A stretch of 57,693 nucleotides of DNA from Roseinatronobacter ekhonensis. GTDB taxonomy: Bacteria > Pseudomonadota > Alphaproteobacteria > Rhodobacterales > Rhodobacteraceae. The translations under genes and the position numbers were made by a program. The stretch lies in contig NZ_UIHC01000018.1 of the NCBI RefSeq assembly GCF_900499075.1, positions 1 through 57,693 on the forward strand. Direction: 5' to 3'. The notes beneath the pieces are model-generated. The model saw only the letters and a program-made list of their open reading frames with translations, was not told the DNA's origin and did no database searches. Below are positions 44,086-51,751 of the stretch, one piece after another (position 1 is the stretch's first letter; each line of letters opens with the position of its first letter).

Positions 44086-44742
44086 ATGCAGGACCAGAGC
44101 GCGCAGATAGATTGGCAGGACGGCGACATCCCCGTCGCCCGACGGTTCAACGACCCATATTTCTCGCTGGCTGACGGTCTGGCGGAAACGCGGCACGTGT
44201 TCTTGGCAGGCAATGACCTGCCAGCGCGCGCAGCGCCCGGATTTGCGATAGCCGAACTTGGGTTTGGAACAGGGCTGAACCTGCTGGCAACGGTGGCCGC
44301 GCTGCGCGACGGCCCGGTTCATTTCACCAGTTTCGAAGCCTTCCCCATGACCGCGCCCGACATGGCGCGCGCGCTTGCGCTATTCCCAGAGCTGGACGCG
44401 GGCGGTCTGCTGGACGCATGGGCCAGCGGCGCGCGCAGCTTCACCATTGGCGCGGTGAATGTGCAGGTCATCATCGGCGATATACGCGAAACCCTGCCCG
44501 CATGGCAGGGGCGCGCAGATGCATGGTTTCTGGACGGGTTCGCCCCGGCCAAGAACCCCGAAATGTGGACCCCGGAAATAATGCAAGAAGTGGCCCGCCA
44601 CACCAATCCGGGCGGCACATTCGCCACCTACACCGCTGCGGGCGCTGTCCGCCGCGCGTTGTCGGATGCAGGCTTTGCCGTGACCCGCGTGCCGGGGTTC
44701 GGTCGCAAGCGGCACATGAGCACGGGGCGCCTGTCGTGGTAG
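44086..44742 (+). CDS. mnmD: tRNA (5-methylaminomethyl-2-thiouridine)(34) methyltransferase MnmD
   Basis: A 218-residue stand-alone MnmD (MnmC N-terminal domain type). It methylates nm5(s2)U34 in tRNA wobble position using SAM. Family segments are DPYFSLADGLAETRHVFLAGNDLP, the SAM site ELGFGTGLN and the catalytic region DGFAPAKNPEMWT. The start is the ATG at 44086. The divergent FAD oxidoreductase is its probable partner. The DMT transporter frame starts just before its stop, so the two are coupled. Confidence 0.93.
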   Translation: MQDQSAQIDWQDGDIPVARRFNDPYFSLADGLAETRHVFLAGNDLPARAAPGFAIAELGFGTGLNLLATVAALRDGPVHFTSFEAFPMTAPDMARALALFPELDAGGLLDAWASGARSFTIGAVNVQVIIGDIRETLPAWQGRADAWFLDGFAPAKNPEMWTPEIMQEVARHTNPGGTFATYTAAGAVRRALSDAGFAVTRVPGFGRKRHMSTGRLSW

Positions 44743-45614
44743 AGCAGAATACCACGCGCGGCATCTGGCTGATGGTCGCTGTGGCGTTGATTTTCGCGCT
44801 GCAAGACGCGTTTTCGCGGCATCTGGCGGGCGAATACAACGTGCTGATGATCATCATGATCCGGTATTGGTTCTTCGGGGCTTTCGTGATCGCGGTGGCG
44901 GCGCGCAAGGCGGGCGGTCTGCGCAAGGCAGCGGCCACGAAACAGCCCTTCGTGCAGGTTTTTCGCGGGCTGATACTGGCGGCAGAGGTCTGTGTTATGG
45001 TCACGGCCTTTGTGCTTTTGGGGCTGACAGAGGCGCATGCGGTTTTTGCCGTCTACCCGCTGCTGATTGCCGCGCTCTCTGGCCCTGTACTGGGCGAAAA
45101 AGTGGGCTGGCGGCGGTGGGCAGCGATTGGTATCGGCTTTGTGGGCGTGCTGATCATCTTGGCGCCGGGCTATGGCGTGTTCCAGATCGAAGCGCTTGTG
45201 CCATTGCTGGCGGCGACCATGTTCGCGCTCTACGGGTTGCTCACGCGCTATGTGGGGCGCTCAGACAGCGCTGCGGTCAGCTTTTTCTGGACCGGCACGG
45301 TCGGGGCCGTGGCCATGACCGCCGTCGGTATCTGGTTCTGGGAGCCGATGGCGCCGGGCGACTGGATTTGGATGGGCGCGCTGTGCGTGTGTTCCGCCTT
45401 CAGCCATTTTCTGCTGATCCGCGCTTATGAACTGGCAGAGGCCAGCGCCGTGCAGCCTTTTGCCTATCTGCAACTGCCTTTCGCGACGGGCTTGGGCATG
45501 ATGCTCTTTGATGAGACGTTGCGCCTGAATGTCGGGATCGGTGCTGCGGTGGTGGTTGGCGCGGGGCTGTTTACGCTGTGGCGCGCGCGGCAGGTGAAGC
45601 AAACCGCGCGCTAG
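44736..45614 (+). CDS. DMT superfamily (EamA) transporter
   Basis: A 292-residue integral membrane protein with ten predicted helices arranged as two EamA repeats. The first repeat begins GIWLMVAVALIFALQDAFSRHLAG and the second contains FALYGLLTRYVGRSD; LGLTEAHAVFAVYPLLIAALSGPVLGEKVGWRRW is typical of the family. Members export amino acids, purines or other small metabolites; the cargo here is unknown. The start is taken as GTG at 44736, which overlaps the mnmD stop by 7 bases; an ATG at 44772 is the alternative but would cut into the first helix. Confidence 0.87.
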   Translation: MVEQNTTRGIWLMVAVALIFALQDAFSRHLAGEYNVLMIIMIRYWFFGAFVIAVAARKAGGLRKAAATKQPFVQVFRGLILAAEVCVMVTAFVLLGLTEAHAVFAVYPLLIAALSGPVLGEKVGWRRWAAIGIGFVGVLIILAPGYGVFQIEALVPLLAATMFALYGLLTRYVGRSDSAAVSFFWTGTVGAVAMTAVGIWFWEPMAPGDWIWMGALCVCSAFSHFLLIRAYELAEASAVQPFAYLQLPFATGLGMMLFDETLRLNVGIGAAVVVGAGLFTLWRARQVKQTAR

Positions 45615-45651
45615 AAAGTCGAGCAAAGGCGCTGCCCGCCGATGGCGAGCA

Positions 45652-46095
45652 TCACACCGCGACTTGATCCAGATACGCGCCGTAGCCTTCGCCCTCCATC
45701 TCGTCGCGCGGGATGAACCGCAGCGAGGCCGAGTTGATGCAATAGCGCAAACCACCTCTGTCGCGCGGCCCGTCATTGAACACATGGCCCAAATGGCTGT
45801 CACCATGCTTCGAGCGCACCTCGACACGGCGCATGCCCAAGCTGTCATCGGCCAATTCGGTCACGTGGTCATGCACGAGCGGCTTGGTGAAACTGGGCCA
45901 GCCGCAACCCGATTCGAACTTGTCAGAGGACGCGAATAACGGTTCCCCCGAGACGATATCGACATAAATTCCCGCGCGCTTTTCGTCGTTATATACGCCC
46001 GTCCAGGGCCGCTCTGTGCCGTTTTCCTGCGTGACGCGGTATTGCTCCGGCGTCAGCGTCTCAATCACTTCGGGGCGGCGTTCGTAGTCGGGCAT
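45652..46095 (-). CDS. msrB: Peptide-methionine (R)-S-oxide reductase MsrB
   Basis: A 147-residue MsrB, which reduces methionine-R-sulfoxide in proteins. The catalytic Cys is C119 in [11 protein letters not shown], and the resolving Cys is C64 in SGCGWPSF. These are the only cysteines, so the CxxC pairs that bind zinc in other MsrB proteins are absent, as in Cys-only forms. There is no signal peptide, so it is cytoplasmic. The start is ATG at 46095 because GGAG lies 6 bases upstream; an ATG at 46107 overlaps that GGAG. It converges with the DMT gene. Confidence 0.93.
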   Translation of the reverse strand: MPDYERRPEVIETLTPEQYRVTQENGTERPWTGVYNDEKRAGIYVDIVSGEPLFASSDKFESGCGWPSFTKPLVHDHVTELADDSLGMRRVEVRSKHGDSHLGHVFNDGPRDRGGLRYCINSASLRFIPRDEMEGEGYGAYLDQVAV

Positions 46096-46215
46096 GGCAT
46101 TCTCCATCTGCTACACCAGAGTTAGTCCACGACGCGCCCGGCGCAAGGGTCTGGATTTCCCGCCAAGGCTGGTGCATAAGGCGGGCAATGCCAGAAACGC
46201 CGATAGAGGTGGCCC

Positions 46216-46590
46216 ATGAAATTCCTGCTGCGCTTGCTGACCTGGTGGAACTCCTCCACCCTGAACACCGCCTTCTTCACGTGGCGCAAGGGCGAAAAGG
46301 TGGGCGAGGACGATCAGGGCAATGTGTTCTACCAGACCCGCGACAAGAAAAAACGCTGGGTCATTTATAACGGCGAATCCGAGGCCAGCCGCGTGGCCCC
46401 CGAATGGCATGGCTGGCTGCACCGCACATGGGACGAGCCGCCGACCGACAAGCCCTTGGCGCATAAACCGTGGGAAAAGCCGCATCAGGAAAACCTGACC
46501 GGCACCGCACTTGCTTATGCGCCCGCAGGCTCTATCCGCCGTGTTAAGCCCGCGGAGCGTAGCGATTACGAGGCATGGACCCCGGAATAA
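46216..46590 (+). CDS. NDUFA12-family complex I accessory protein
   Basis: A 124-residue homolog of the mitochondrial complex I subunit NDUFA12 (B17.2). The characteristic segments are [31 protein letters not shown], then RRWVIYNGE-like sequence ([25 protein letters not shown]) and the C-terminal [18 protein letters not shown]. In alphaproteobacteria this is one of the accessory subunits of NADH:ubiquinone oxidoreductase, acting at the hydrophilic arm. Genes for core complex I are not nearby. The DUF2155 gene follows after 5 bases, an order that I remember as common in this order. Confidence 0.93.
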   Translation: MKFLLRLLTWWNSSTLNTAFFTWRKGEKVGEDDQGNVFYQTRDKKKRWVIYNGESEASRVAPEWHGWLHRTWDEPPTDKPLAHKPWEKPHQENLTGTALAYAPAGSIRRVKPAERSDYEAWTPE

Positions 46591-46595
46591 CCGCT

Positions 46596-46982
46596 ATGCG
46601 CCAGATTGTTTTCGCAAGCGCAGTCGCCATGCTGGCAACCGCAGCGACCGCGCAGGACATCGCGATCCCCGGCCAACCTGAGCGCGTGCTCAGCGCCGAC
46701 GGTGCCGTGTTGCGCGGGTTGGACAAGGTGGCAGGCACCAGCCGCGATATTCGGCTTATGAATGGCCAGAGCGACATGATCGGGCATTTGCAGGTCACGC
46801 TGACCGAGTGCCGCTATCCCGAAGACAACCCGGCGGGCGAGGCCTATGCGTGGATAGAGGTGCAAGACACCCGCGCGACCACGGCGCTGTTCGCCGGTTG
46901 GATGATCGCGTCCAGCCCGGCGCTGAGCGCGCTGGATCATGCGCGCTATGACCTGTGGGTTCTGAGCTGCATCACCTCGTAA
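46596..46982 (+). CDS. Exported DUF2155 protein
   Basis: A 128-residue secreted protein with a signal peptide (MRQIVFASAVAMLATAATAQ) and a single DUF2155 domain whose end WMIASSPALSALDHARYDLWVLSC is typical. The mature domain contains two Cys, TECRYP and LSCITS, likely joined by a disulfide. The function is unknown. The start is the ATG at 46596; an upstream ATG lies within the previous gene. Its last 37 bases overlap the convergent aat gene, so transcripts from the two genes are complementary over that stretch. Confidence 0.85.
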   Translation: MRQIVFASAVAMLATAATAQDIAIPGQPERVLSADGAVLRGLDKVAGTSRDIRLMNGQSDMIGHLQVTLTECRYPEDNPAGEAYAWIEVQDTRATTALFAGWMIASSPALSALDHARYDLWVLSCITS

Positions 46983-47584
46983 GCAGAGGGCAGCGGGCAG
47001 GCGGTCATATCGGCCTTGACCTTCAACGCCTGCGCCAGACGTTGACGGTATTCCATGCGCGGCATTTCCACGCCCCCCAGACTGGCCAGATGGTCATTCA
47101 GATACTGCGTGTCGAACAGCACGAAACCGCAACGGCGCAGATGCGCGACCAGATAGGCCAGCGCGACCTTGGAGGCATTCGGCTGGTGCGAGAACATGCT
47201 CTCGCCGCAAAACGCCCCGCCGATTGCCAGCCCATAGATGCCGCCGATAAGGGCGTCACCGTTCCACACTTCCAGCGAATGCGCCTGCCCCGAGCGGTGT
47301 AGCGCGGTGAACAAATCGGTGATTTCCGCATTTATCCATGTTGTGTCGCGTCCGGCGCAGCCGTCGATCACACCCTCGAAATCGGTGTTCAGGCTTACAC
47401 GCCACGGCATGTCCCGGATATGCCGCGACAGCGAGCGCGACAGGTGGAACCCGTCAAGCGGAATAATCCCACGCTGCACAGGGTCGAACCAATACAGCGT
47501 GCGCCCGTCCCGGCTTTCGGCCATCGGGAACGTGCCCAACCGGTAGGCTTCGAGCAGCATCCGCGGGGTCAGGCGCAAATCCAT
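46946..47584 (-). CDS. aat: Leucyl/phenylalanyl-tRNA--protein transferase
   Basis: A 212-residue Aat. It adds Leu or Phe to proteins with N-terminal Arg or Lys to mark them for ClpS-ClpAP degradation. Family segments are GTFPMAESRDGRTLYWFDPVQRGIIPL, GCAGRDTTWINAEI, HSLEVWNGDALIGGIYGLAIGGAFCGESMFSH and FDTQYLNDHLASLG. The start is ATG at 47584 (MDLRLTPRM). It lies 6 bases downstream of nusB in the same direction and overlaps the DUF2155 gene by 37 bases at its end. Confidence 0.95.
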   Translation of the reverse strand: MDLRLTPRMLLEAYRLGTFPMAESRDGRTLYWFDPVQRGIIPLDGFHLSRSLSRHIRDMPWRVSLNTDFEGVIDGCAGRDTTWINAEITDLFTALHRSGQAHSLEVWNGDALIGGIYGLAIGGAFCGESMFSHQPNASKVALAYLVAHLRRCGFVLFDTQYLNDHLASLGGVEMPRMEYRQRLAQALKVKADMTACPLPSAYEVMQLRTHRS

Positions 47585-47590
47585 GGCAGG

Positions 47591-48058
47591 CTAGAACTCG
47601 TCGGGGCGCACCTCGTGCGCCATGTGGTCCAGAACTGCGTTGACGAACTTCTGCTCGCGCGAGTCCGGGAAGAAATCCCCCGCCAGCCCGACATACTCGC
47701 TGAGGATGATGCGCGCATCGCGCTCTGTCGTCAGCAATTCGGCACCCGCCGCGCGAAACAGCGCGCGCAATGTCGGATCAATGCGGGCGATGGGCCATTT
47801 CGCCACCAATGCGCGGTCGGTCAACTGGTCGATAGCGCCCTGACGTTCGACCGCGGCTTCGACCACGCGGCGAAAAAAGGCCAAATCCGCCTCTGCCCAT
47901 GTTTCCGCCTCGGTCTCTGCGCCAATACGGTGATGCACGAACTCATGCAGGACCGTGCCGATCGGACTGTCCGACGCCTCCATCTGGAACAGCGCCTGCA
48001 CGGCATAGAACCGCGCGGCGCTGCGCAGGGCGCGGCGGGCTTTGGAATCGAGCTTCAT
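47591..48058 (-). CDS. nusB: Transcription antitermination factor NusB
   Basis: A 155-residue NusB, which binds boxA RNA with NusE (S10) and supports rRNA antitermination. It starts MKLDSKARRALRSAARFYAVQALFQME, has the helical NusB fold throughout and ends with EQKFVNAVLDHMAHEVRP. The start at 48058 overlaps the ribH stop by 4 bases. ribB-ribH-nusB is a widely conserved order. Confidence 0.95.
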   Translation of the reverse strand: MKLDSKARRALRSAARFYAVQALFQMEASDSPIGTVLHEFVHHRIGAETEAETWAEADLAFFRRVVEAAVERQGAIDQLTDRALVAKWPIARIDPTLRALFRAAGAELLTTERDARIILSEYVGLAGDFFPDSREQKFVNAVLDHMAHEVRPDEF

Positions 48059-48597
48059 GCCGTGGTCCCGCCGGATGCGATCTGGGTTTCGTCGCTGTGC
48101 GGCAGAAACCCGATATTGCGTTTCGCCCCACCCCAGCGCCGGCCCAGCGCGATCAGATGCAGCGCCGCCGCCGCTGCGCCGCCGCCCTTGTTCTGGCCTG
48201 CTGCCTCGGCGCGGGCTTCGGCCTGCGCGCGGTTTTCCACTGTCAGAATACCGTTTCCAATGCACGCGCCTTGCAGCCCGAGCAGTGTGATCGCGCGCGA
48301 GCTGTCATTGCACACCGTGTCATAATGCGTGGTTTCGCCACGGATGACACAACCCAGCGCCACGAACCCATCGAAATGGGCCATACGAAAGGCTTGGCCA
48401 ATTGCCGTCGGAATCTCCAGCGCGCCTGGGACGTCGATCATGTCATGCGTGCCACCCGCCGCCTCTATCTCGGCACGGGCACCGGCAACCAACTGGTCGG
48501 CAATGTCCTTGTAATAGGGCGCGACGACGATCAAAAGTTTCGGCGCACGCTCGAAGGACGGACGCGGCAGGGTATAGTGGGTCTCGTGTCCGGCCAT
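48055..48597 (-). CDS. ribH: 6,7-dimethyl-8-ribityllumazine synthase
   Basis: A 180-residue lumazine synthase, which joins 5-amino-6-ribitylaminouracil with dihydroxybutanone phosphate. The substrate-binding segments VVAPYYKDIADQL, VPGALEIPTAI, ALGCVIRGETTHYD and GNGILTVEN are present. The length is slightly longer than E. coli RibE because of the C-terminal tail GRRWGGAKRNIGFLPHSDE. The start is ATG at 48597, one base after the ribB stop region, and the stop overlaps nusB. Confidence 0.96.
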   Translation of the reverse strand: MAGHETHYTLPRPSFERAPKLLIVVAPYYKDIADQLVAGARAEIEAAGGTHDMIDVPGALEIPTAIGQAFRMAHFDGFVALGCVIRGETTHYDTVCNDSSRAITLLGLQGACIGNGILTVENRAQAEARAEAAGQNKGGGAAAAALHLIALGRRWGGAKRNIGFLPHSDETQIASGGTTA

Positions 48598-48598
48598 G

Positions 48599-49726
48599 TC
48601 AGGCACCTTTCCGCGACGGAATCTTGCGCGTGCCGACAATCGACAGCCCGTAGCCTTCCAGCCCAACGACGCGCGGGGTTTTCGAATTCGTCAGCAAAAC
48701 CAGTTCATGCAGGCCAAGCGACGACAGGATCTGTGCACCAAGCCCATATTGACGCAAGGTCTGGGGTGACGCATCGGACATTGCCATTTTCATATCGGTG
48801 TCGCGCAAGAGCACAAGCACACCGCGACCCTCTTGGCCGATCAGGTCCATTGCGTCGGAAAACTCTGCCGCCCGGCCCGGCCCGCCGGTTCCAACAAGAT
48901 CCAGCAGCGGGTCGAATGCATGCATGCGCACCATCACCGGCTCTGGCGTGGAAATATCGCCTTTGATCAGCACGACATGTTCGGCACCCTGCGTCGTGTC
49001 AGAGTAGACGCGCATTTGCCAATCACCGCCGAATTCCGAAGTGATGGTCTGCTCTGACATAACCCGCACAAGGTTGTCGTGGCGGCGGCGATACGCGATC
49101 AGGTCGGCGATTGTGCCGATCTTGATGCCATGTTTTTGCGCAAAGGCCACCAGATCGGGCAGGCGCGCCATATCGCCGTCTTCTTTCATGATCTCGCAGA
49201 TCACGCCCGACGGGTTCAGACCTGCCAGTCGCGAAATATCGACCGCAGCCTCGGTATGTCCGGCGCGCACCAGCACACCACCATCGCGCGCGCGAAGCGG
49301 AAATACATGGCCCGGCGTGGCAATATCCGCAGCGCCCTTTTCGGTGTCTATCGCCACGGCGACTGTGCGCGCGCGGTCGTAAGCGGATATGCCGGTAGAG
49401 ACACCCTCGCGCGCCTCTATCGACACGGTGAAGGCGGTTTCGTGCCGCGACGAATTGCTGGATGCCATGAGCGGCAATCCAAGCTGGTCGATCCGGTCGC
49501 TCGGCAGGGTCAGGCAGATCAACCCTTTGCCATGGGTGGCCATGAAATTGATGACCTCGGGCGTTGCCATCTGTGCGGGGATCACAAGATCGCCCTCATT
49601 CTCGCGGTCTTCATGGTCCACCAGAATGAACATGCGGCCCTTGCGCGCCTCTTCGATGATCTCCTCGGTCGATGAGATGGCATCGCGCCAGCTTTGTTCC
49701 ACGTCGCCGGGCTTCTCAAATTGCAT
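48599..49726 (-). CDS. ribB: 3,4-dihydroxy-2-butanone-4-phosphate synthase with a degenerate GTP cyclohydrolase II domain
   Basis: A 375-residue RibBA-type protein. The N-terminal half is an intact RibB (DHBP synthase): VDHEDRENEGD at 37-46, MATHGKGLICLTL, TAFTVSIEAREGVSTGISAYDRARTV and GHVFPLRARDGGVLVRAGHTEAAVD. The C-terminal half has the general fold of GTP cyclohydrolase II (DTTQGAEHVVLIKGDIS, QYGLGAQILSSLGL) but the zinc-binding Cys cluster normally following R-x-H is missing; the equivalent part reads MRMHAFDPLLDLVG. So only the RibB reaction is expected, and an active GTP cyclohydrolase II must be elsewhere. The start is ATG at 49726. No FMN riboswitch was seen upstream. Confidence 0.92.
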   Translation of the reverse strand: MQFEKPGDVEQSWRDAISSTEEIIEEARKGRMFILVDHEDRENEGDLVIPAQMATPEVINFMATHGKGLICLTLPSDRIDQLGLPLMASSNSSRHETAFTVSIEAREGVSTGISAYDRARTVAVAIDTEKGAADIATPGHVFPLRARDGGVLVRAGHTEAAVDISRLAGLNPSGVICEIMKEDGDMARLPDLVAFAQKHGIKIGTIADLIAYRRRHDNLVRVMSEQTITSEFGGDWQMRVYSDTTQGAEHVVLIKGDISTPEPVMVRMHAFDPLLDLVGTGGPGRAAEFSDAMDLIGQEGRGVLVLLRDTDMKMAMSDASPQTLRQYGLGAQILSSLGLHELVLLTNSKTPRVVGLEGYGLSIVGTRKIPSRKGA

Positions 49727-49912
49727 ATCGCGAGGTTCCTTTTGTGCCTTGCACGCCAGATAGCCCAAAGGCGGCCCTTGGAAAAGGGGCCTTTCGGACC
49801 AATCGCGGCACTGGACCGACACATTCGGTTAACACCGCGCGCGGACCGTTCAGCGGGCCTTTGCGCGAAGCTGGCAGAAATGGGCTGCCACGCCATGCAG
49901 GAGCACGCCGCC

Positions 49913-50512
49913 ATGACCCGCGTTGAACAGCTTGCCCAAGAGATCGTCGCCCGCGAAGGCGGTTTCGTCAATGACCCTGATGATCCGGGGGGGGCGACCA
50001 ATTTCGGTGTGACCATCCACACCCTGCGCCGCCTGCGCCCCGGTCAGAAAGTGGGCGTCGCGGAGGTGCGCGCCCTGACCCGCGATGACGCCGTCGCGAT
50101 CTATCTGGAGCACTACTTCGCCCGGCCTCGCATTGGCGAGTTGCCGCAGCCGCTTTGGCCGACGGTGTTCGACATGTATGTGAATGCGGGCGGCAATGCG
50201 GTGCGCATACTGCAACGCCTGTTGGTGCAGATGGGGCTGGATGTCGCGGTGGATGGGGCGATCGGGCCGCAAACGATTGCGGCCGCACATCGCGCCTACG
50301 ACATGGCACCGACTCATCTGGTCGATGCCTATGGCATCGCCCGCCGCGATTACTACTACCGTTTGGCCGACCAGCGCCCCGCAAGCCGCAAATTCGCGCG
50401 CAGGCGCGATGGCGGCAAGGGCGGCTGGATCGCGCGGGCGGAAGAATTCATCTCGCCGCGCTACCACCTGACCGACGCGCAACATCGCGCCCGCGTTGGG
50501 GCTTGGGCATGA
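49913..50512 (+). CDS. GH108-type endolysin (N-acetylmuramidase)
   Basis: A 199-residue peptidoglycan hydrolase of the GH108/ZliS type. The catalytic Glu is E15 in REGGFVNDPDDPGGATNFGVT, and the C-terminal part contains the matching peptidoglycan-binding region (LVDAYGIARRDYYYRL). There is no signal peptide, so export would need the neighbouring holin. The start at 49913 has a GGAG sequence 8 bases upstream. The holin gene starts within its stop (ATGA). The pair corresponds in order to the endolysin-holin unit that releases gene transfer agent particles in Rhodobacter. The region 49727-49912 holds the ribB start and no other clear signal. Confidence 0.88.
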   Translation: MTRVEQLAQEIVAREGGFVNDPDDPGGATNFGVTIHTLRRLRPGQKVGVAEVRALTRDDAVAIYLEHYFARPRIGELPQPLWPTVFDMYVNAGGNAVRILQRLLVQMGLDVAVDGAIGPQTIAAAHRAYDMAPTHLVDAYGIARRDYYYRLADQRPASRKFARRRDGGKGGWIARAEEFISPRYHLTDAQHRARVGAWA

Positions 50513-51009
50513 TCCGTTCGCTATTCGGGGCGCTTTTCGGGTCCGCAGGCGCAGCAGGTGCGCTTGGCAAGGGCGTGACGCGTGTTGCGGAAGTGTTTCG
50601 CCCCAATGCGACGCGCGCGATGGAGTTGGGATACGATGCCTATGCCGCTGCGCATGCCAGCCATCTGGCCGAATTTCAGCATGCGCGCGCCGGCTGGTTC
50701 GACAGCTTTGTCAACGGACTGAACCGCCTGCCGCGCCCGATGCTGGCCTTGGGCACGCTGGGGCTGTTTGTCTATGCCATGGCCGACCCCAACGGGTTTG
50801 CGCACCGGATGCAGGCGCTGGCCACCGTTCCCGAACCCCTGTGGTGGCTGCTTGGCGCGGTGGTGGCGTTCTATTTCGGCGCACGCGAGGCGCATCATGC
50901 GCGACTGGGAAAATTCACGCCGCCGCCTGCTCCACCGGCATCGGTCGCGGCCCAAGGCCCGCTGCCGAACCCTGCCCTATCGGACTGGCGCGCGGCTCAG
51001 GACCCCTGA
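50509..51009 (+). CDS. GTA-type holin family protein
   Basis: A 166-residue protein with two or three hydrophobic segments in the middle (PMLALGTLGLFVYAMAD and LWWLLGAVVAFYFGAREAHHAR) and a Pro-rich C-terminal tail. This matches the GTA_holin_3TM type seen beside GH108 endolysins in Rhodobacterales. It would form pores that let the endolysin reach the cell wall. It overlaps the endolysin stop by 4 bases, and its last 13 bases overlap the convergent DUF3775 gene. No structural GTA or phage genes are in the window. Confidence 0.82.
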   Translation: MIRSLFGALFGSAGAAGALGKGVTRVAEVFRPNATRAMELGYDAYAAAHASHLAEFQHARAGWFDSFVNGLNRLPRPMLALGTLGLFVYAMADPNGFAHRMQALATVPEPLWWLLGAVVAFYFGAREAHHARLGKFTPPPAPPASVAAQGPLPNPALSDWRAAQDP

Positions 51010-51326
51010 CGCAGGAAATCTTCTTCCTCGCCCGTCGGGTCCAAGCCAAGCTCCTCCAGACCGTTTTCAAGATTCTCGGCCAGATGCGGCATGCCCATCA
51101 AGTAATCGGCGGTCGGTGTCGTCGCTTCCGCTTCGGCGGTGGCAACGGCTTCGGCGTATTCCTCGGCCTCGAACGCACCGCGCCCGATCCATGCCACTGC
51201 TGTCAGGCTCGATTGCTCGTCGGCATTCAGCGCATCGATGAACGCATGCAATTCGCCCGTTCCCGCCGCGCCTTCGCGTGCGAGATATAGGATATGAACA
51301 ATCTTGCGCGGGCTGATTGCAAGCAT
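50997..51326 (-). CDS. DUF3775 family protein
   Basis: A 109-residue cytoplasmic protein. It begins MLAISPRKIVHILYLAREG and has a compact core (LTAVAWIGRGAFEAEEYAEAVATA, YLMGMPHLAENLENGLEELG), which fits the DUF3775 family of unknown function, followed by a very acidic C-terminus. There are no membrane or signal sequences. It is transcribed alone on the minus strand and overlaps the holin end. Its promoter would lie in 51327-51508, where I recognise no motif. Confidence 0.8.
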   Translation of the reverse strand: MLAISPRKIVHILYLAREGAAGTGELHAFIDALNADEQSSLTAVAWIGRGAFEAEEYAEAVATAEAEATTPTADYLMGMPHLAENLENGLEELGLDPTGEEEDFLRQGS

Positions 51327-51508
51327 GGCATCCTCCGTCAGTTATGTTGCGATGGTGGCCGATTCACAAGCGCCATGCAATCGCAAACGCTATTCCAAGG
51401 CTGCCATGCTGCCGCGCATTTTCCATGCCCGCGCCTTATCTGCGCCGGATTCAAAGCCGATACAGACACCCTAGTGAGGACAATGGCAGTCGAAGGAGCG
51501 CACGGAAC

Positions 51509-51631
51509 ATGCCCTATGATACTCAAAATCGCTGGGTCCACGGCGTTCTGGCCCAGGCCGAACAGACCTTGCCCGACCTGCCATGGTCGCGTCGCGCCAA
51601 ACGGGCACGACGGCTGGCTGTGGCGCGCTGA
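51509..51631 (+). CDS. Putative 40-residue protein
   Basis: A short frame: ATG at 51509, stop at 51629-51631. It is preceded by GGAG with 10 bases spacing. The product starts MPYDTQNRWVHGVLAQAEQ, contains LPDLPWSRRAKR and is strongly basic at its end. The W/R-rich pattern resembles tiny conserved proteins I associate with Rhodobacterales, but I cannot check that. It lies alone in the gap between the DUF3775 gene and the acpS terminator. Confidence 0.45.
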   Translation: MPYDTQNRWVHGVLAQAEQTLPDLPWSRRAKRARRLAVAR

Positions 51632-51679
51632 TCTTGCGGGTTCATTTCGCCCAGACACGGGCAAACGGATTTAACGAGT

Positions 51680-51695
51680 AATTTGACGTCAAATT
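51680..51695. promoter_or_regulatory. Perfect 16-base palindrome, possible operator
   Basis: AATTTGACGTCAAATT reads the same on both strands. It lies in the gap between the 40-residue ORF and the terminator hairpin. AT-rich flanks and full symmetry are typical of a dimeric regulator site, but no promoter is obvious beside it. Confidence 0.45.
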
Positions 51696-51708
51696 TGAGT
51701 GTGAATAC

Positions 51709-51738
51709 CAAGGGCGTCCCGTTTGCGGGGCGCCCTTG
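51709..51738. terminator. Convergent terminator hairpin downstream of acpS
   Basis: CAAGGGCGTCCCG and CGGGGCGCCCTTG form a 13-base-pair stem with one G-T pair around TTTG. The T run is weak (TTGTTG on the plus strand), so efficiency is uncertain. It would end the minus-strand acpS operon and any plus-strand transcript from the small ORF. Confidence 0.7.
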
Positions 51739-51751
51739 TTGATGGTGAACC

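Noticed and set aside
49727-49912. FMN riboswitch upstream of ribB
   Set aside because: No RFN-element conserved blocks were seen in the leader.
51670-51690. Possible CtrA site (TTAA-N7-TTAA) near the end of the small ORF
   Set aside because: Only one half site matches (TTAACGAGTAATTTG); the second half is TTTG.
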